A stretch of 64,000 nt of DNA from Winogradskya humida. Lineage in GTDB: Bacteria; Actinomycetota; Actinomycetes; Mycobacteriales; Micromonosporaceae. Below the pieces are notes generated by a model. The model saw nothing but the letters and a program-made list of their open reading frames with translations. It ran no database searches and was not told the DNA's origin. This document shows, piece by piece, positions 62,386 through 64,000 of this stretch (positions are counted from its first letter, which is position 1; every line of letters begins with the position of its first letter). The stretch spans positions 1 to 64,000 of the forward strand of contig NZ_BOMN01000018.1 in NCBI RefSeq assembly GCF_016862215.1, in the 5' to 3' direction. The position numbers and the translations under genes were made by a program.

Positions 62386-63531
62386 TCAGGTGTCGTTGTT
62401 CCAGGCTTCGCGGAGGTCCTTGCGGGTGTCGCGCCACCATTGCCCGAGCTCGGCGCCCCAGGATCGGAAATCGCCGGCGAGGTCCTTCATGGCGTGCATG
62501 TAGCCCGGATCGTCCATCCGCGCACCGAAAGCCTCCGCTGCCGCACAACCCCAGAGCACGGGAATCCCCAGCACGGCGAGCAGGCTCAGCCACCAGAAAC
62601 CAGTCATCGCGTACGCGAGGAGCAGCGCGACCATCACCGCCACCGTGACCGACCCCGCGCGGGTGGCCCGGCGCAGGAGCCACGGCGCCAGGCGCAGGCA
62701 CCGCCACGGCACCCGGCCCGCGGGGACGAGCACGCGCAGCGCGAACCCCGTCACCACCGCCGCGAACAGGCCGGCGAGAATCCGGCCCGGCAGCACGACC
62801 GCCTCCCAGCGCAGGGCGCACAGAGCCGCGACCAGGACCAGGACGGTCGCCACGGCGAACCAGCGGCGCAACGCGCTGAGCAGGCTGCGGATCGGCCAGG
62901 TCATCGAGATGACGTCCGGGCGGGCGGGGTTCTCACGGGCGACGTCGCGCAGGGTTCGCAGGGAGCGGCGCACCCGCAGGTGTTCCGCGTCGAGCATGGC
63001 GATGAGCCACCGCCCGTACGCGTCGGAGGGGTCCATGTCGAGAGCCGCGCGGGCCGCCCGCTCGGCCTCGTCGCGGTTACCGGCGTCGCGTTCCAGGTCG
63101 GCGAGGGTGAGCAGCCCTTCGACCGAACGCGGGGCCAGGGAGAGCCCGTGCTGGGCGGCGACCCGGGCCTCGTCGTAGCGGCGGGGCGCGGCGAGCGCGC
63201 GGGCCAGGACGAAGTGGCCGCCCGGGTCGTGAGGTGCCAGCCGGACCGCTTCCTGCGCCGCCACGATCGCGTCCTTGTCGCGCAGCAGCGACATCAGGGA
63301 CTCGGCCCGTTCCGCGTGGGCCTCGGCGCGGTGCGGGGCGGCGGTGATCGCGGCGTCGACGGCCTTCAGCGCCGCGGGATAGTCACGCTGCCGGCGCAGC
63401 ACGAACGCGAGCAGCGTCAGCAGATCAGCGTCGGCCGGCTCCGCAGCCAGGCCGGCCCGCAACGCAGCCTCGGCCTGCTCGTCACGGCCGATCTCGATCA
63501 GCTGCCGGGCCTGCCTGTACGCCACGCTCAC
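62386..63531 (-). CDS. TPR membrane protein
   Basis: A 381-residue protein. Residues ~1-190 hold about five tetratricopeptide-like repeats (QARQLIEIGRDEQAEAALRAG, LLTLLAFVLRRQRDYPAALKAVDAA, VEGLLTLADLERDAGNRDEAE, in parts), followed by three or four hydrophobic segments between ~215 and 330 (WFAVATVLVLVAALCALRW, ILAGLFAAVVTGFALRVLV, VAVMVALLLAYAMTGFWW). The TPR part is probably cytoplasmic. GTG 63531 overlaps the AAA ATPase stop by GTGA; the two are likely one functional unit. Confidence 0.85.
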   Translation of the reverse strand: MSVAYRQARQLIEIGRDEQAEAALRAGLAAEPADADLLTLLAFVLRRQRDYPAALKAVDAAITAAPHRAEAHAERAESLMSLLRDKDAIVAAQEAVRLAPHDPGGHFVLARALAAPRRYDEARVAAQHGLSLAPRSVEGLLTLADLERDAGNRDEAERAARAALDMDPSDAYGRWLIAMLDAEHLRVRRSLRTLRDVARENPARPDVISMTWPIRSLLSALRRWFAVATVLVLVAALCALRWEAVVLPGRILAGLFAAVVTGFALRVLVPAGRVPWRCLRLAPWLLRRATRAGSVTVAVMVALLLAYAMTGFWWLSLLAVLGIPVLWGCAAAEAFGARMDDPGYMHAMKDLAGDFRSWGAELGQWWRDTRKDLREAWNNDT

Positions 63532-64000
63532 AGCATCTTGCGTTTCTTCAGGTACGCCGCCAGGTCGTCATACTCCCCGCTCTCGTTCCCGAACAGCGCC
63601 ACCGACCGCGCCGTCGCGAACCACGCGTCCGTCGAGGGCCGCACCTCCTTCACCGCGGCGAGCATGTCCTGCTGCGAGATCATCCGCACCTCACCGGTCG
63701 TGATGGCGTCCCGCATCGCGAACTCGGCAGCGGTCTCGCTGACATGCGCGAGGTCCGCACCCGAGTAGTGATCCGTCGCCGCGGCGAGTTTGCGCAGGTC
63801 GATGCCGGCGATCGGGCGGTCCCGCAGGTGATACTCCAGGATCGAGGCGCGGGCGGCCTGGTCCGGCGGCAGCACCAGCAGGGTCCGGTCGAGCCGCCCG
63901 GGCCGCCGCAGCGCGGGATCGATGTCCCACGGCGCGTTGGTCGCCGCGAGCACAAAAACGCCGTCGTTGTTCCCGTCGACCCCGTCGAGCTCGGTCAGAA
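63528..64000 (-). CDS. AAA+ ATPase, C-terminal part (cut by window edge)
   Basis: The window holds the last ~157 residues of an AAA ATPase of the FtsH/Cdc48-like type, possibly with upstream TPRs. LDGVDGNNDGVFVLAATNAP is the sensor-1 region, DIDPALRRPGRLDRTLLV the Arg-finger block, and YSGADLAHVSETAAEFAMRDA sensor-2; the end is a short tail (YDDLAAYLKKRKML). The P-loop lies outside. It is coupled to the TPR membrane protein, so it may remodel a membrane complex. Confidence 0.9.
   Translation of the reverse strand, partial: LTELDGVDGNNDGVFVLAATNAPWDIDPALRRPGRLDRTLLVLPPDQAARASILEYHLRDRPIAGIDLRKLAAATDHYSGADLAHVSETAAEFAMRDAITTGEVRMISQQDMLAAVKEVRPSTDAWFATARSVALFGNESGEYDDLAAYLKKRKML

Overview
This window is GC-rich, gene-dense bacterial DNA with strong GC3 bias, GTG starts, ATGA/GTGA stop-start overlaps, an IdeR/DmdR-type iron box, F420-dependent oxidoreductases, an SCO5389-family protein, PF04672 methyltransferase and DrrAB-type exporters. 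Together these point to an actinomycete, most likely a Micromonosporaceae member close to Actinoplanes. This is inferred from gene content; no rRNA or other marker gene is present. I saw no tRNA, rRNA, CRISPR array, integrase or intact insertion sequence.

Layout. 0.1-8 kb: a minus-strand copper-type cluster (PKD-like protein, DUF1326, DUF2182, 1515-residue multicopper oxidase). 8-11.2 kb: a plus-strand operon of ribbon-helix-helix regulator, DUF4097 beta-repeat protein and DrrAB-like ABC exporter. 11.2-15.7 kb: AbiEii-like nucleotidyltransferase, F420 oxidoreductase and hydrolase, a DUF1801 relic, PRC-barrel and YCII proteins, with several minisatellites. 15.7-19.1 kb: two secreted carbohydrate-active proteins. 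19.3-25.1 kb: phosphoketolase, a hydrolase, then two decayed genes (an AAA regulator that has lost its ATPase half and a broken amidohydrolase). 25.2-31.7 kb: small accessory genes, including a membrane protein and a small protein that share an Asn/Gln/Gly motif, and a self-regulated-looking ClpN-HTH gene. 31.7-37 kb: MFS transporter and an iron-siderophore ABC operon behind an iron box. 37-46.6 kb: TetR-controlled lipid/ester genes and hypotheticals. 46.6-54.4 kb: nucleoside hydrolase and a non-phosphorylative sugar-acid catabolic cluster under IclR. 54.4-60.6 kb: DosR-like regulator, aldo/keto reductase, XRE regulator, a trpB-trpA-gntR operon and a GDSL lipoprotein. 60.7-64 kb: DUF3800-like protein, SCO5389 family, TPR membrane protein and an AAA ATPase cut by the edge.

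How the parts work together. The clearest functional units are the Fe3+-siderophore importer, the sugar-acid oxidation pathway (lactonase, dehydratase, dehydrogenases, FAH-type hydrolase), the GntR-linked trpBA pair and the RHH-DUF4097-DrrAB exporter. Several regulators sit on palindromes overlapping promoters whose -10 box lies 6-7 nt before the start codon, so leaderless transcription with autoregulation looks like a recurrent design. The other recurrent trait is short tandem repeats, both between genes and in frame inside proteins.
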